Below, piece after piece: positions 40,739 to 51,626 of a stretch of DNA of 64,000 nucleotides. Each line of letters opens with the position of its first letter. Positions within the stretch are counted from its first letter, which is position 1. This DNA comes from Lutibaculum sp963816555 (GTDB lineage: Bacteria > Pseudomonadota > Alphaproteobacteria > Rhizobiales > Tepidamorphaceae): assembly GCA_963816555.1 (NCBI GenBank), contig CAWFLD010000011.1:434001-498000 (forward strand), written 5' to 3'. The notes below the pieces were generated by a model that worked only from the letters and a program-made list of their open reading frames with translations, did no database searches and was not told where the DNA came from. The translations under genes were made by a program, and so were the position numbers.

Positions 40739-41342
40739 ATGAACGAACATTCGCGTTCGGCGAAAAAACTGGGCCGGACCTACACCCTCAAGCGCCGGGC
40801 CGAGCAGCAGGCGGAGACGCGTCGGCGGATCGTCGATGCCGCAATCGACCTGCACGGCACGGTCGGCCCGGCAGCCACGACGCTTCAGCATGGTCGCCGA
40901 GCGGGCCGGCGTGCAGCGAAACACGCTCTATTCGCACTTTCCCGACGAGTGGAGCCTGCTGCTCGCCTGCTCGGGCACGGCGCTCGAGCGCGATCCGCTG
41001 CCGGAGCCCGCACCCTGGCGGTCGATCCCGGATGGCCGGGAGCGGCTGCGGACGGGCCTCGAGGCGATCTACGGCTGGTACGAGCGCAACGCGGAGCAGG
41101 CCGCCTGCGTGCTGCGCGACGCCGAGGCCCACCAGCCGACGCGGAAGATCGTGGAGATGCGCTTCGGGCCGCGCGTTACGGCCTATCGCGAGATCCTCGG
41201 CACGGGGCTCGCCCCCCTTCAGCGTGCGATGCTCGCCGTGGCGCTCGGCTTCCCGACCTGGCGCACCCTCGTGCACGAGGCCGGGCTGACGACGGCAGAG
41301 GCCGCGGAAGCGATGGTAGGCGCCGTCGTCGGCGCGGCCTGA
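40739..41342 (+). CDS. TetR/AcrR-family transcriptional regulator; one frame break
   Basis: The product starts MNEHSRSAKKLGRTYTLKRR and breaks near 40890 with one extra C. After correction it reads TTFSMVAERAGVQRNTLYSHF, the TetR helix-turn-helix. Full length is about 200 residues, with a ligand-binding helical domain that includes AIYGWYERNAEQAACVLRDAE. It should repress itself and the divergent ODP-like gene through the palindrome between them. The inducer is unknown. The long basic leader before the HTH is unusual but lies in frame with the first ATG. Confidence 0.85.
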
Positions 41343-41362
41343 GCGGCCCGCCGCCGCGCCCT

Positions 41363-42270
41363 CTACTCCCCCGGCTTCTCGCCGGCGGGCATCTCCTGGG
41401 TGCCGAGGGCGTCGGCGAGGCGCATCTTCGCGCTGCCGGGGCGCAGGGGCTTCTGCTGGCTCTCGTGCGGCGCCCAGCCGGAGACGTAGACGACGTCGAA
41501 GCGCGCGAGCACGCGCCCGTCCTCGTCGGCCGCCCGCCCGGCATAGAGCTCGAGCGCCCGCGCCGAGCACGTCGCGGCGCAGCGGCGTGCGGGCCCTGGC
41601 GTGCAGCGCGTTCGTCCAGCCCATGTCGCGCAGGTCGCGCAGAAGGCTCAGCGGGTCGCGGTAGCGCACGGTCAGCGTGTCGCTGTCGGCGACCGGCAGC
41701 GCGAAGCCGGCCCGCTGCATCAGCGCGCCCATGTCGCGGATCTCGATCATCGGCGCGACCCGGGGGCTCGCCCCGCCGGTGATCTCCGCCTCGGCGTCGA
41801 GGAACGCCTGCCGCAGGTCCTTGAGCGTCTCGCCGCCGAGCATCGCCGCGAGGAACAGCCCGTCGGGCTTCAGCGCGCGGCGGACCTGCACGAGCGAGCC
41901 CGGCAGGTCGTTCACCCATTGCAGCGACAGGCCGGACACGACGAGGTCGAGCGAGCCGTCGGCGAAGGGCAGCGCCTCCTCGTCGCAGGCGACGCGCGGG
42001 CCATCGCGCCCCGCGAGCAGCGGCAGGTCGCGTCTCCGTCGAAACGACGCGCTCCACCTTGCCGCTCGCCCGCAGCACGTCGCCGAGAAGCCCCGTGTGG
42101 GCGCCGAGGTCGACGGCCAGCGGGAACGCGCGCGCCACCGTCGCCAGCCGGTCGGACAGGCCCTCCGCCGCCTCGCGCAGCAGGAAGTCCGCCTCGCTCA
42201 GCCGGCCGCGCGAGCGCGCACGGCGGCGGCGGATGAGCTCGCGGTCGAAGATCTCCGGCGACTGGTCCAC
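41363..42270 (-). CDS. SAM-dependent methyltransferase (BioC/NDUFAF5-like); two frame breaks
   Basis: A GTG at 42270 with GGAG eight bases upstream begins VDQSPEIFDRELIRRRRARS. Breaks near 42030 and 41570 (one extra base each) separate three segments that together give about 301 residues. They are the N-terminal helical region, the class I methyltransferase core with LAVDLGAHTGLLGDVL and SGLSLQWVNDLPG, and a C-terminal VYVSGWAPHESQQKPLRPG tail. The last motif is typical of the NDUFAF5-like methyltransferases found in Hyphomicrobiales, whose human relative hydroxylates an arginine in complex I. Precise activity is unknown. It is divergent from the comF gene. Confidence 0.82.
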
Positions 42271-42382
42271 GGCATCGTCTCCTTGTCGCCGCAGGAGATA
42301 GGCCGTGGCGGCGGGCCCGTCAAAGCCGCTTGACCGGGCCGGCCGCCGGGCCGACGCTTCTGCCGCGGCATTTCCGGCTGGA

Positions 42383-42418
42383 GACATGCTGGGAGAGGAC
42401 ATGCTGGGAGAGGACATG
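42383..42418 (+). repeat. Tandem 15-bp repeat duplicating the comF ribosome site and start codon
   Basis: GACATGCTGGGAGAG occurs twice in tandem (42383-42397 and 42398-42412) and its first six bases a third time. Each copy carries an ATG, at 42386, 42401 and 42416, all in the comF frame. Each is preceded by a purine-rich GGAGA/GGGAGAGG ribosome site. Confidence 0.85.
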
Positions 42419-43261
42419 GACTTCCCCGACGGCGCCGAACCGTGCCCGGGCAGCCTCCCGGCCACCCGCCCGGTCCTTCCGCCGCTCGCACCGATGCGAC
42501 GCGCGGCACCGCTCGTCCGCTCCCTGCGCGCGGCCCTCTCGGCCGGTCTCGACATCCTGCTGCCGCCGCGCTGCGGCGCGTGCGACGAGACGGTCGCGGC
42601 CGGCGTCGGCCTGTGCGCCGGCTGCTGGACCTCCGTGGAGTTCATCGGGCCGCCGCTCTGCGACCGGCTCGGCATCCCCCTGCCCTACGACGCGGGGCCC
42701 GGCGCCCTCAGCGCGCAGGCGCTGGCGTCGCCGCCGCTCTACGACCGGGCCCGCGCCGTCGCGGTCTACCGGGGGCCGGCGCGCGCCCTCGTGCACCGGC
42801 TCAAGTTCAACGACCGGCTCGAGCTCTCCGACATGATGGCGGGGATGATGGCGCGCTCGGGCGCCCCCCTCCTCGAGGGCAGCGACGTCGTCGTGCCGGT
42901 GCCGCTGCACCCGCGCCGGCTTCTCGCGCGCCGCTTCAACCAGTCGGCGCTGCTCGCCGCGGGGATCGCGAGGCGTGCCGGGCTGCCGCACGAGCCGATG
43001 GCGCTGGCCCGCCTGCGGGCGACGAAGCACCAGCTCGGGCTCGACGCCGCCGAGCGGCGCCGGAACGTGGCGCGCGCCTTCGCCGTTCCCGAAGCGAGCC
43101 AGGCGGCGGTCGCCGGCCGGCGGGTCGTGCTGGTCGACGACGTCCTGACCACCGGCGCCACCGTCGAGGCGTGCACCCGCGCCCTCCGGCGGGCCGGCGC
43201 CACGGGCGTCGACGTGCTGGTCTTCGCGCGGGTTGTGGCCGGCGAAGGCGCCGCCATATAA
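42386..43261 (+). CDS. ComF-family phosphoribosyltransferase-like protein
   Basis: From the first repeated ATG (42386) the product is 291 residues; starts at 42401 or 42416 are equally supported. An N-terminal zinc ribbon (PPRCGACDETV and LCAGCW) precedes a type I phosphoribosyltransferase fold. The latter has YDRARAVAVYRGPARALVHRLK, VPVPLHPRRLLARRFNQSALLA and the PRPP loop VVLVDDVLTTGATVEAC. Homologues take part in DNA uptake in naturally competent bacteria, but most members have no assigned role. grxC follows after 33 bases on the same strand, and the operon probably continues to DUF1178. Confidence 0.9.
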   Translation: MLGEDMLGEDMDFPDGAEPCPGSLPATRPVLPPLAPMRRAAPLVRSLRAALSAGLDILLPPRCGACDETVAAGVGLCAGCWTSVEFIGPPLCDRLGIPLPYDAGPGALSAQALASPPLYDRARAVAVYRGPARALVHRLKFNDRLELSDMMAGMMARSGAPLLEGSDVVVPVPLHPRRLLARRFNQSALLAAGIARRAGLPHEPMALARLRATKHQLGLDAAERRRNVARAFAVPEASQAAVAGRRVVLVDDVLTTGATVEACTRALRRAGATGVDVLVFARVVAGEGAAI

Positions 43262-43294
43262 GTTTCATCAACCGGATCGGAAGGAAGATCGGGG

Positions 43295-43558
43295 ATGGCC
43301 GAGGTCGTCATTTACACCACCATGTTCTGCCCCTACTGCCATGCCGCCAAGCGGCTCCTGAACCAGAAGGGCGTGGAGTTCCAGGAGATCGACGTGACGA
43401 TGGACGCGGGCGAGCGCGGCCGCATGCGCGAGCGCGCCGGCGGGCGCAACACCGTTCCGCAGATCTTCATCGGCGAGACCCATGTCGGCGGCTGCGACGA
43501 GCTGCACGCGCTCGAGCGGCAGGGCCGGCTCGACGACCTGCTGCAGGCCGCGGCCTGA
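43295..43558 (+). CDS. grxC: Glutaredoxin 3
   Basis: The 87-residue product has the dithiol active site CPYC (12-15) in VVIYTTMFCPYCHAAK. The cis-proline TVPQIFI and the glutathione-binding GGCDELHALE complete the glutaredoxin fold. It uses glutathione to reduce disulfides, for example in ribonucleotide reductase. It is followed 17 bases later by the nitrilase-family gene. The length matches the family. Confidence 0.96.
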   Translation: MAEVVIYTTMFCPYCHAAKRLLNQKGVEFQEIDVTMDAGERGRMRERAGGRNTVPQIFIGETHVGGCDELHALERQGRLDDLLQAAA

Positions 43559-43575
43559 CCCGGAGACGAACCGAG

Positions 43576-44439
43576 ATGACCGAACAGCGCTTCACCGCCG
43601 CCTGCGTCCAGATGCGCTCCGGCCGCGATCCCGACAGGAACGTGGCGGACGCGGTCGCGCTGATCCGCGAGGCGGCGGGGCGCGGCGCACGCTACGTCCA
43701 GACGCCCGAGAACACGAGCCTGATGGAGAGCGACCGCGAGCGCCTCTTCTCGCTGATCACCGGGGAGGACGCCTCCGCCCCGCTGTCGACCTTCCGGGCG
43801 CTCGCCGACGAGCTGGACATCTGGCTGCATGTCGGCTCGCTGCCGATCAGGGTCGGCGAGAGCAAGGCGGCCAATCGGGGCTTCCTGATCTCGCCGGCGG
43901 GCGAGATCGCCGTGCGCTACGACAAGATCCACATGTTCGACGTCGACCTGCCCTCCGGCGAGACCTACCGCGAGTCGAACAGCTACCAGCCGGGCGGCTG
44001 CTCGATGGCGGCCGACCTGCCGTGGGCGACGCTCGGCGTGTCGATCTGCTACGACCTGCGCTTCCCCGCCCTCTACCGCACGCTCGCCAAGGCCGGCGCC
44101 ACGGTCCTCACCTGCCCCGCCGCCTTCACGCAGGTGACGGGCGAGGCGCACTGGCACGTGCTCCTGCGCGCCCGGGCGATCGAGAACGGCGCCTTCATGG
44201 TCGCCGCCGCGCAGGGCGGGCGCCACGAGAACGGCCGCTCGACCTATGGCCACAGCCTGATCGTCGACCCGTGGGGCGAGATCCTCGCGGAGGCCGACGC
44301 CGAGCCCGGAATCATCACCGCCGAGATCGACATGGCCCGGGTCGCGGAGGTGCGCGGCCGCATCCCGTCGCTGACGCACGACCGCCCCTTCGACCAGCCG
44401 CCGGAGATCCACGGCGGCCCCGCCAGGCTCGCCTCATGA
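43576..44439 (+). CDS. Carbon–nitrogen hydrolase (Nit1/omega-amidase-like)
   Basis: The 287-residue product carries the Glu-Lys-Cys triad of the nitrilase superfamily: E45 (TPENTSLM), K117 (RYDKIHMFDVDLPSG) and C158 (GVSICYDLRFP). The pattern fits the Nit1/Nit2 branch, which removes deaminated glutathione or acts as an omega-amidase. Neighbouring grxC supports a glutathione-related role, although this is inference. The ATG at 43576 follows GAGACGAACCGAG. Its stop overlaps the DUF1178 start (ATGA). Confidence 0.92.
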   Translation: MTEQRFTAACVQMRSGRDPDRNVADAVALIREAAGRGARYVQTPENTSLMESDRERLFSLITGEDASAPLSTFRALADELDIWLHVGSLPIRVGESKAANRGFLISPAGEIAVRYDKIHMFDVDLPSGETYRESNSYQPGGCSMAADLPWATLGVSICYDLRFPALYRTLAKAGATVLTCPAAFTQVTGEAHWHVLLRARAIENGAFMVAAAQGGRHENGRSTYGHSLIVDPWGEILAEADAEPGIITAEIDMARVAEVRGRIPSLTHDRPFDQPPEIHGGPARLAS

Positions 44440-44914
44440 TCCGCTACGCGCTGCGCTGCGCGACGGGCCACGATTTCGAGGGCTGGTTCCGCGACAGCGC
44501 CGCGTTCGACCGGCAGGCCGGAGCCGGCGAGGTCGCCTGCCCGGTCTGCGGCGAGACGCAGGTCGAGAAGTCGCTGATGGCCCCGGCCCTGTCGAAGGGC
44601 GGCCGCGCGCCGCGGCCCGCCGCGCCGCAGGCCGCCGAGGCGCCGGAGGCCGCGCCCGCCGTCGAGGAGCATGCCCTGGCCGTCGACCCGAGGGCGCGCG
44701 CGCTCCTCGAGGCCGTCCGCCGCCTGCGCCGCCACGTCGCCGAGAACGCCGACTATGTCGGCCCCCGCTTCGCCGAGGAGGCGCGCCGCATCCACTACGC
44801 GGAGACGGAAGCCCGCGACATCTACGGCGAGGCGACGCTGGAGGAGACGAAGGCCCTGCTCGAGGAGGGCGTGGAGATCCGCCCCTGCCGCCCCTTCCGG
44901 AAGAGAAGAACTGA
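44436..44914 (+). CDS. DUF1178-family protein; one frame break near the 3' end
   Basis: The ATG at 44436 overlaps the preceding stop. The protein begins MIRYALRCATGHDFEGWF and has a zinc-ribbon-like set, C8, H12 and CPVC (C35, C38). A Pro/Ala linker and a helical C-terminus with FAEEARRIHYAETEARDIYG follow. Near 44885 one C appears to be missing from a C run. With it restored the protein ends RPLPPLPEEKN at a TGA at 44914, the usual DUF1178 ending, for about 159 residues. Function is unknown. This is one of only two frame breaks in intact-looking genes here with the sense of a deletion. Confidence 0.87.
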
Positions 44915-44939
44915 GCGGCGCCGCGGGCGCCCGCAGCCC

Positions 44940-45714
44940 CTACCCCCCTGCCTTCTCCGCCACCAGCATGTAGTTGACGTCGAGGTCCCTCGACGACAGC
45001 CGCCAGCCGTCGGACAGCGGGTCGTAGACGACGCCGGTCATCTCGACCACGTCGAGGCCGGAGAGGTCGAGCTCGGTCCTGAACTCCTCGGGCCGCACGA
45101 GCTTCGAGTAGGTGTGCGTGCCGCGCGGCAGCCAGCCGAGCACGTATTCCGCGCCGACGATCGCCAGGGCGAACGCCTTGCCGGTCCGGTTGATCGTCGC
45201 GCCGAAGAACAGGCCGCCGGGCTTCACCAGGCTCGCGCAGGCGTGCACGAAGCCCGGGATGTCGGAGACGTGCTCGATCACCTCCATCGCCACCACGACG
45301 TCGAACGCCTCGCCCGACTCCGCCAGCGCCTCCGCCGTCGTCGCCCGGTAGTCGACGGCGACGCCGCTCTCCTCGGCGTGCAGCGCCGCCGTCTGCGACG
45401 TTCGTCTCGGACGGGTCGATGCCCGTCACCCCGGCGCCGAGCCGGGCCAGCGGCTCGCACAAGAGGCCGCCGCCGCAGCCGATGTCGACGACGCTCAGGC
45501 CCTCGAGCGCCCGGATGCGCCGCGGGTCGCGGCCGAAATGGCGCACCGTCTGGTCGCGGATGTAGTCGAGCCGCACCGGATTGAACTTGTGGATCGGCTT
45601 GAACTTGCCCTTCGGGTCCCACCATTCCTCGGCCAGCCGCGCGAAGCGCTCGACCTCCTGCGCGTCGACCGATCCCGTCGCGCGCGCACCTTCCGAACCC
45701 GTCGTCGCCGCCAC
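44940..45714 (-). CDS. ubiG: Ubiquinone biosynthesis O-methyltransferase; one frame break
   Basis: A GTG at 45714 follows GGAGGG and begins VAATTGSEGARA. The UbiG hallmark EVERFARLAEEWWDPKGKFKPIHKFNP-type block follows, then the SAM site VVDIGCGGGLLCEPLA. One extra base near 45400 shifts the frame; corrected, it continues TAALHAEESG and VVAMEVIEHVSD, and ends VNYMLVAEKAGG. The total is about 257 residues. It methylates two hydroxyl groups during ubiquinone synthesis. It is divergent from lysC, a standard alphaproteobacterial arrangement. Confidence 0.93.
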
Positions 45715-45851
45715 GTCCGAACCCTCCCCAGGCACCAGTTGCGCCTCTTTCTGTGACAGAGTATCTAGGCCCGCGCAAATCGGCACCGGCGCGCGCGCCG
45801 TCGTCGCCCTCGCGTTCCTTGAGACCCCACCGCCGGGACCCACCTCCAGCC

Positions 45852-47105
<1,254 letters not shown>

Positions 47106-47117
47106 TCGCGGCGGAGT

Positions 47118-47148
47118 GACCTGCCGGTTGCGGAACTGGCGGCAGGTC
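47118..47148 (+). terminator. Hairpin between lysC and ptsP
   Basis: GACCTGCCG and CGGCAGGTC form a perfect 9-bp stem (47118-47126 with 47140-47148). The 13-base loop can pair further. There is no T-tract, so it may attenuate rather than fully stop transcription into ptsP. Confidence 0.5.
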
Positions 47149-47193
47149 GGCGATTCGGTATGAATAGCCTTTGCCCGGACAGGGATATGAGGG

Positions 47194-49455
47194 ATGCGGG
47201 GTTCTATCGTGGGCCCGCGCGTCATGCTTCGCCGCCTGCGGGAGCTGATGGCGGAGCCGGTCAACGCGCAGGAACGGCTCGACAAGATCGTCGTCACGAT
47301 CGCCTCGAACATGGTGGCCGAGGTATGCTCGGTCTATGTCCTGCGCGACGACGGCACGCTCGAGCTGTTCGCCACCGAGGGCCTGAAGCCTGAAGCCGTC
47401 CACCTGACGAGCCTGCAGCTCGGCGAGGGCCTCGTCGGCACGATCGCCGCGCAGGCCGAGGCGCTCAACCTCTCCGACGCCCAGTCGCACCCCGCCTTCG
47501 CCTACCGCCCGGAGACGGGCGAGGAAAGCTACTCCTCCTTCCTCGGCGTGCCGATCCTGCGCGGCGGCCAGACGCTCGGCGTGCTCGTCGTGCAGAACCG
47601 CGCGCGCCGCGTCTACACCGAGGAGGAGGTCGAGGCGCTGCAGACGACGGCGATGGTGCTGGCCGAGATGATCGCCGGCGGCGAGCTGGAATCGCTCGTC
47701 AAGCCGGGCGAGAAGCTCGCCATCAGCCGGCCCCGCCACCTCTCCGGCGTCGCCCTGTCGGAGGGCATCGGCCTCGGCCATGCCGTGCTGCACGAGCCGC
47801 GCATCGTCCTGCGCAGCCTGATCGCCGAGGACACCCGCCACGAGCTGAAGCGCCTCGACACCGCCCTGTCGGCGCTCCGGACCTCGATCGACCAGCTCCT
47901 GTCGCGCACCGAGCTCGCCCGCCCCGGCGAGCACCGCGAGGTGTTCGAGACCTTCCGCATGTTCGCCCACGACCACGGCTGGGTCGAGCGCATGCGCGAG
48001 GCGGTGATGTCGGGCCTCACCGCCGAGGCCGCCGTCGAGCGCGTGCAGAACGACACGCGCGCCCGCATGCAGCGCCAGACCGACCCCTATATCCGCGAGC
48101 GGCTGCACGACCTCGACGACCTCGCCAACCGCCTGCTGCGCGAGCTCGTCGGCTGGGCGCAGCATCCCGCGAAGTCGGAGCTGCCGAAGGACGCGATCCT
48201 GATCGCGCGCTCGATGGGGCCCGCCGAGCTCCTCGACTACGAGCGCGACACGATCCGCGCCCTCGTCCTCGAGGAGGGCGCGCCGACGAGCCACATCACC
48301 ATCGTCGCCCGCGCCCTCGGCATCGCCGCCGTCGGCCAGGTCGACAGCGTGCTCGACATCGTCAATTCCGGCGACAGCGTCATCGTCGACGGCCTGTCGG
48401 GCGAGGTGCACATCCGCCCGACGCCCGACGTCGAGCGCGCCTATGTCGACAAGGTGCGCTTCCGCGCCAAGCGCCAGGAGCAGTACCGGCAGCTGCGCAA
48501 CTCGCCGGCCCGCACGCTCGACGGGCAGGACATCAAGCTTCTGCTCAACGCCGGCCTGCTGGTCGATCTCAGCCAGGTGGCGGAGGCCGGCGCCGCCGGA
48601 ATCGGCCTGTTCCGCACCGAGCTGCAGTTCATGGTGTCGGCCGCCTTCCCGCGCATGCGCGAGCAGCGCGAGCTCTACCACGCGGTCCTCGACGCGGCCG
48701 GCGACAAGCCCGTCACCTTCCGCTCGCTCGACATCGGCGGCGACAAGATCCTGCCCTACATCACGACCGGCCACGAGGAGAACCCGGCGCTCGGCTGGCG
48801 CGCCATCCGCATGGCGCTCGACCGCCCGGCCCTCCTGCGCACGCAGATCCGCGCGCTGCTGCACGCCGCGGCGGGGCGCGAGCTCAGGCTCATGTTCCCG
48901 ATGCTGACCGAGGTCTCGGAGTTCGACCGCGCCCGCGAGATCCTCGAGCTCGAGCGCGACCACCTCGTGAAGTTCGGCCACCAGCTGCCGGCGCGCGTGA
49001 AGCTCGGCGCGATGATCGAGGTGCCCTCCGTGCTGTGGCAGCTCGAGGAGCTCGTCGCGCGGGTCGACTTCCTGTCGGTCGGCTCGAACGACCTCTTGCA
49101 GTTCATGTACGCCGCCGACCGCACGAACTCGCGCCTCGCCGGGCGCTTCGACGAGCTGTCCCCGGCGCCGCTCAGGGCGCTCCGCTCGGTGGTGAAGGCG
49201 GCCGAGATCGGCGGCGTGCCGCTGACGCTGTGCGGCGAGATGGCCGGCCGGCCGCTCTCCGCCATGGCGCTGCTCGGCATCGGCTTCCGCGGCATCTCGA
49301 TGGCCCCTTCCGCGATGGGGCCGGTCAAGGCGATGATCCTGAGCCTCGACCTCGGCAAGCTCGAGCGCTGGCTGCTGCCCGAGCTCGACATGCCGCGCCA
49401 GTCGCTGCGCCAGGAGCTTGTCGCCTTCGCCGAGGAGCACGATGTTCAGATCTAG
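47194..49455 (+). CDS. ptsP: PEP–protein phosphotransferase of the nitrogen PTS (EI-Ntr)
   Basis: The 753-residue product begins with a GAF domain (about 20-170), which marks the nitrogen-PTS enzyme I. The phosphohistidine is H367 in EEGAPTSHITIV. The TIM-barrel PEP-binding domain includes GIGLFRTELQF and DRTNSRLA, with the proton donor C680 in LTLCGEMAG. It passes phosphate from PEP to NPr and then EIIA-Ntr to signal nitrogen and carbon state. The C-terminus LVAFAEEHDV is as expected. It is followed by prfA after a 204-base gap that contains no other supported feature. Confidence 0.95.
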   Translation: MRGSIVGPRVMLRRLRELMAEPVNAQERLDKIVVTIASNMVAEVCSVYVLRDDGTLELFATEGLKPEAVHLTSLQLGEGLVGTIAAQAEALNLSDAQSHPAFAYRPETGEESYSSFLGVPILRGGQTLGVLVVQNRARRVYTEEEVEALQTTAMVLAEMIAGGELESLVKPGEKLAISRPRHLSGVALSEGIGLGHAVLHEPRIVLRSLIAEDTRHELKRLDTALSALRTSIDQLLSRTELARPGEHREVFETFRMFAHDHGWVERMREAVMSGLTAEAAVERVQNDTRARMQRQTDPYIRERLHDLDDLANRLLRELVGWAQHPAKSELPKDAILIARSMGPAELLDYERDTIRALVLEEGAPTSHITIVARALGIAAVGQVDSVLDIVNSGDSVIVDGLSGEVHIRPTPDVERAYVDKVRFRAKRQEQYRQLRNSPARTLDGQDIKLLLNAGLLVDLSQVAEAGAAGIGLFRTELQFMVSAAFPRMREQRELYHAVLDAAGDKPVTFRSLDIGGDKILPYITTGHEENPALGWRAIRMALDRPALLRTQIRALLHAAAGRELRLMFPMLTEVSEFDRAREILELERDHLVKFGHQLPARVKLGAMIEVPSVLWQLEELVARVDFLSVGSNDLLQFMYAADRTNSRLAGRFDELSPAPLRALRSVVKAAEIGGVPLTLCGEMAGRPLSAMALLGIGFRGISMAPSAMGPVKAMILSLDLGKLERWLLPELDMPRQSLRQELVAFAEEHDVQI

Positions 49456-49659
49456 GGCCGCGGCCGGCCACGAGGCGCGACACGCCGTCGTGCCTGCCGC
49501 AGCCGGGGCCGGACGTGTCCCGGCAACCCGACCGCCTCAGCCCCGCCCTCCCCTCGACGGGGCGGGTCGGGCGAAGCCCGGGGCGGGGTGGAGCGGCAGG
49601 CTCACGAGCAGGCGGATCCACCCCCACCCGGCCCTCCGCACGCAAACCGACGAACCGGA

Positions 49660-50751
49660 ATGATCGCCAGGGACAAGCTCAAATCGCTCGCCGACCGGCT
49701 CGACTACATCGAGCACCTGCTCGCCGAGGGCGGCGACGCGGACGACTTCGTGCGGCTGTCGCGCGAGCATGCCGAGATCGCGCCCGCCGCCCACAAGGCG
49801 CGCGAGCTGCTCGGCCTGATGGACGAGCGCGCGGGCCTGTCGCAGATGCTGAACGACGCCGCGACCGACCGCGAGATGCGCGAGCTCGCCGAGGCCGAGA
49901 TCGAGGATCTCGACGAGCGGCTCGAGGCCGCCGACCAGGAGATGCGCGTCCTGCTGCTGCCGAAGGACGCCGCCGACGAGAAGAACGCCATCCTCGAGAT
50001 CCGCGCCGGCACGGGCGGCGAGGAGGCGGCCCTGTTCGCGGGCGACCTCTTCCGCATGTACCAGCGCTACGCGGAGGCGAAGGGCTGGAAGATCAGCGTC
50101 CTCTCGGCCACCGAGTCCGATCTCGGCGGCTACCGCGAGATCGTCGCGGAGGTGGCCGGCCGCGGCGCCTACGCCGAGCTCAAGTTCGAGTCGGGCGTCC
50201 ACCGCGTGCAGCGCGTGCCGGAGACGGAGTCGGGCGGCCGCATCCACACCTCGGCCGCGACCGTCGCCGTGCTGCCCGAGGCCGAGGAGGTCGACTTCGA
50301 CCTCGACGAGGGCGACCTCAGGATCGACGTCTACCGCTCCTCCGGCGCCGGCGGCCAGCACGTCAACACGACCGATTCCGCCGTCCGCATCACCCACCTG
50401 CCGACCGGCGTCGTCGTGGCGGTGCAGGACGAGCGCTCGCAGCACAAGAACAAGGCGAAGGCGCTGAAGCTCCTGCGCTCGCGCCTGTTCGACGCCGAGC
50501 GCGAGCGGTCGGCCTCCGCGCGCGCCGCCGAGCGCAAGAGCCAGGTCGGTTCCGGCGACCGCTCCGAGCGCATCCGCACCTACAACTTCCCGCAGGGGCG
50601 CGTCACCGACCACCGCATCAACCTGACGCTCTACAAGCTCGACAAGGTGATGATCGGCGAGGCGCTGGGCGAGCTGATCGACGCGCTGATCACCGAGGAC
50701 CAGGCGCTGCGGCTGGCCGCCGTCGAGGCGGAAGCCGGGCACCACCCGTGA
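49660..50751 (+). CDS. prfA: Peptide chain release factor 1
   Basis: The 363-residue product starts at the ATG at 49660 (MIARDKLKSLADRLDYIEHLL). The catalytic GGQ is at 231-233 in SSGAGGQHVNTTDSAVRI. Domain 2, which recognises the stop codon, precedes it. It releases peptides at UAA and UAG. Its stop overlaps the prmC start (GTGA), the methylase that modifies the GGQ glutamine. Confidence 0.97.
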   Translation: MIARDKLKSLADRLDYIEHLLAEGGDADDFVRLSREHAEIAPAAHKARELLGLMDERAGLSQMLNDAATDREMRELAEAEIEDLDERLEAADQEMRVLLLPKDAADEKNAILEIRAGTGGEEAALFAGDLFRMYQRYAEAKGWKISVLSATESDLGGYREIVAEVAGRGAYAELKFESGVHRVQRVPETESGGRIHTSAATVAVLPEAEEVDFDLDEGDLRIDVYRSSGAGGQHVNTTDSAVRITHLPTGVVVAVQDERSQHKNKAKALKLLRSRLFDAERERSASARAAERKSQVGSGDRSERIRTYNFPQGRVTDHRINLTLYKLDKVMIGEALGELIDALITEDQALRLAAVEAEAGHHP

Positions 50752-51626
50752 GCGCCCCCCGCGCCGCGGAGGCCGCGCGCGCCCTCGCCCGCCGCCTCGC
50801 CGCGGCCGGCTGCGACACAGCCGAGCTCGACGCCCGGCTGCTCGTCGCCTTCGCCGTGACCGGCGATCCGTCGCGCTACGTCATGATCTCGCGCGACCCC
50901 CTCGACGACGGGGCGGCCGCCCGGCTGGAGGCGCTCGCCGCCCGGCGCGCCGCCGGCGAGCCGGTCGCCCGCATCCTCGGCCGCCGGGAGTTCTGGAGCC
51001 GCGACTTCGCGCTGTCCGCCGACACGCTGGTGCCCCGCCCCGACACCGAGACGCTGGTCGAGGAGACGCTGGCCGAGATCGACCGCCGCGCCGGCCGCGA
51101 GGCGCCGCTCGGCCTGATCGATTTCGGCACCGGCTCGGGCTGCATCCTCGTCGCGCTGCTCGCGGAGCTGCCCGCCGCCACCGGGCTCGGCGTCGACGTG
51201 AGCGTCGACGCGCTCGTCACCGCGCGGCTGAACGCGGCGGCGAACGGCGTCGGCGACCGCGCCCGCTTCGTCTGCGGCAACTGGGGAGAGGGAATTTCCG
51301 GCGACCATGATGTAATCGTCACGAATCCTCCCTATATTCGGTCCGAAGAGGTCGACAGCCTCGCCACGGAGGTCGCGCGCCACGATCCGCGCCGCGCCCT
51401 CGACGGCGGCACGGACGGGCTGGACGCCTACAGGGCGCTCCTGCCGCACGCGAAAAGGCTGCTTCGTCCGCACGGCATTCTCCTGGCGGAGATCGGGCAC
51501 GACCAGCGTGCCGGCGTCGGCGGACTGGCCGAGGCGCACGGGTTGCACGTCGAGCGCGTCGCCCGCGATCTGGGCGGCCGCGACAGGGTCGTGGTGATGT
51601 CCCGAACGTCCGGTAACACGCCGTAA
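50748..51626 (+). CDS. prmC: Release factor glutamine N5-methyltransferase
   Basis: A GTG at 50748 overlaps the prfA stop. The 292-residue product has an N-terminal helical domain and the class I methyltransferase core with LIDFGTGSGCILVALL. The catalytic NPPY motif is at 193-196 (VTNPPYI). It methylates the glutamine of the GGQ motif in RF1 and RF2, which raises release efficiency. Overlap with prfA ensures coupled translation. It is followed by a 384-base gap before the DUF4167 gene. Confidence 0.96.
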   Translation: MSAPRAAEAARALARRLAAAGCDTAELDARLLVAFAVTGDPSRYVMISRDPLDDGAAARLEALAARRAAGEPVARILGRREFWSRDFALSADTLVPRPDTETLVEETLAEIDRRAGREAPLGLIDFGTGSGCILVALLAELPAATGLGVDVSVDALVTARLNAAANGVGDRARFVCGNWGEGISGDHDVIVTNPPYIRSEEVDSLATEVARHDPRRALDGGTDGLDAYRALLPHAKRLLRPHGILLAEIGHDQRAGVGGLAEAHGLHVERVARDLGGRDRVVVMSRTSGNTP

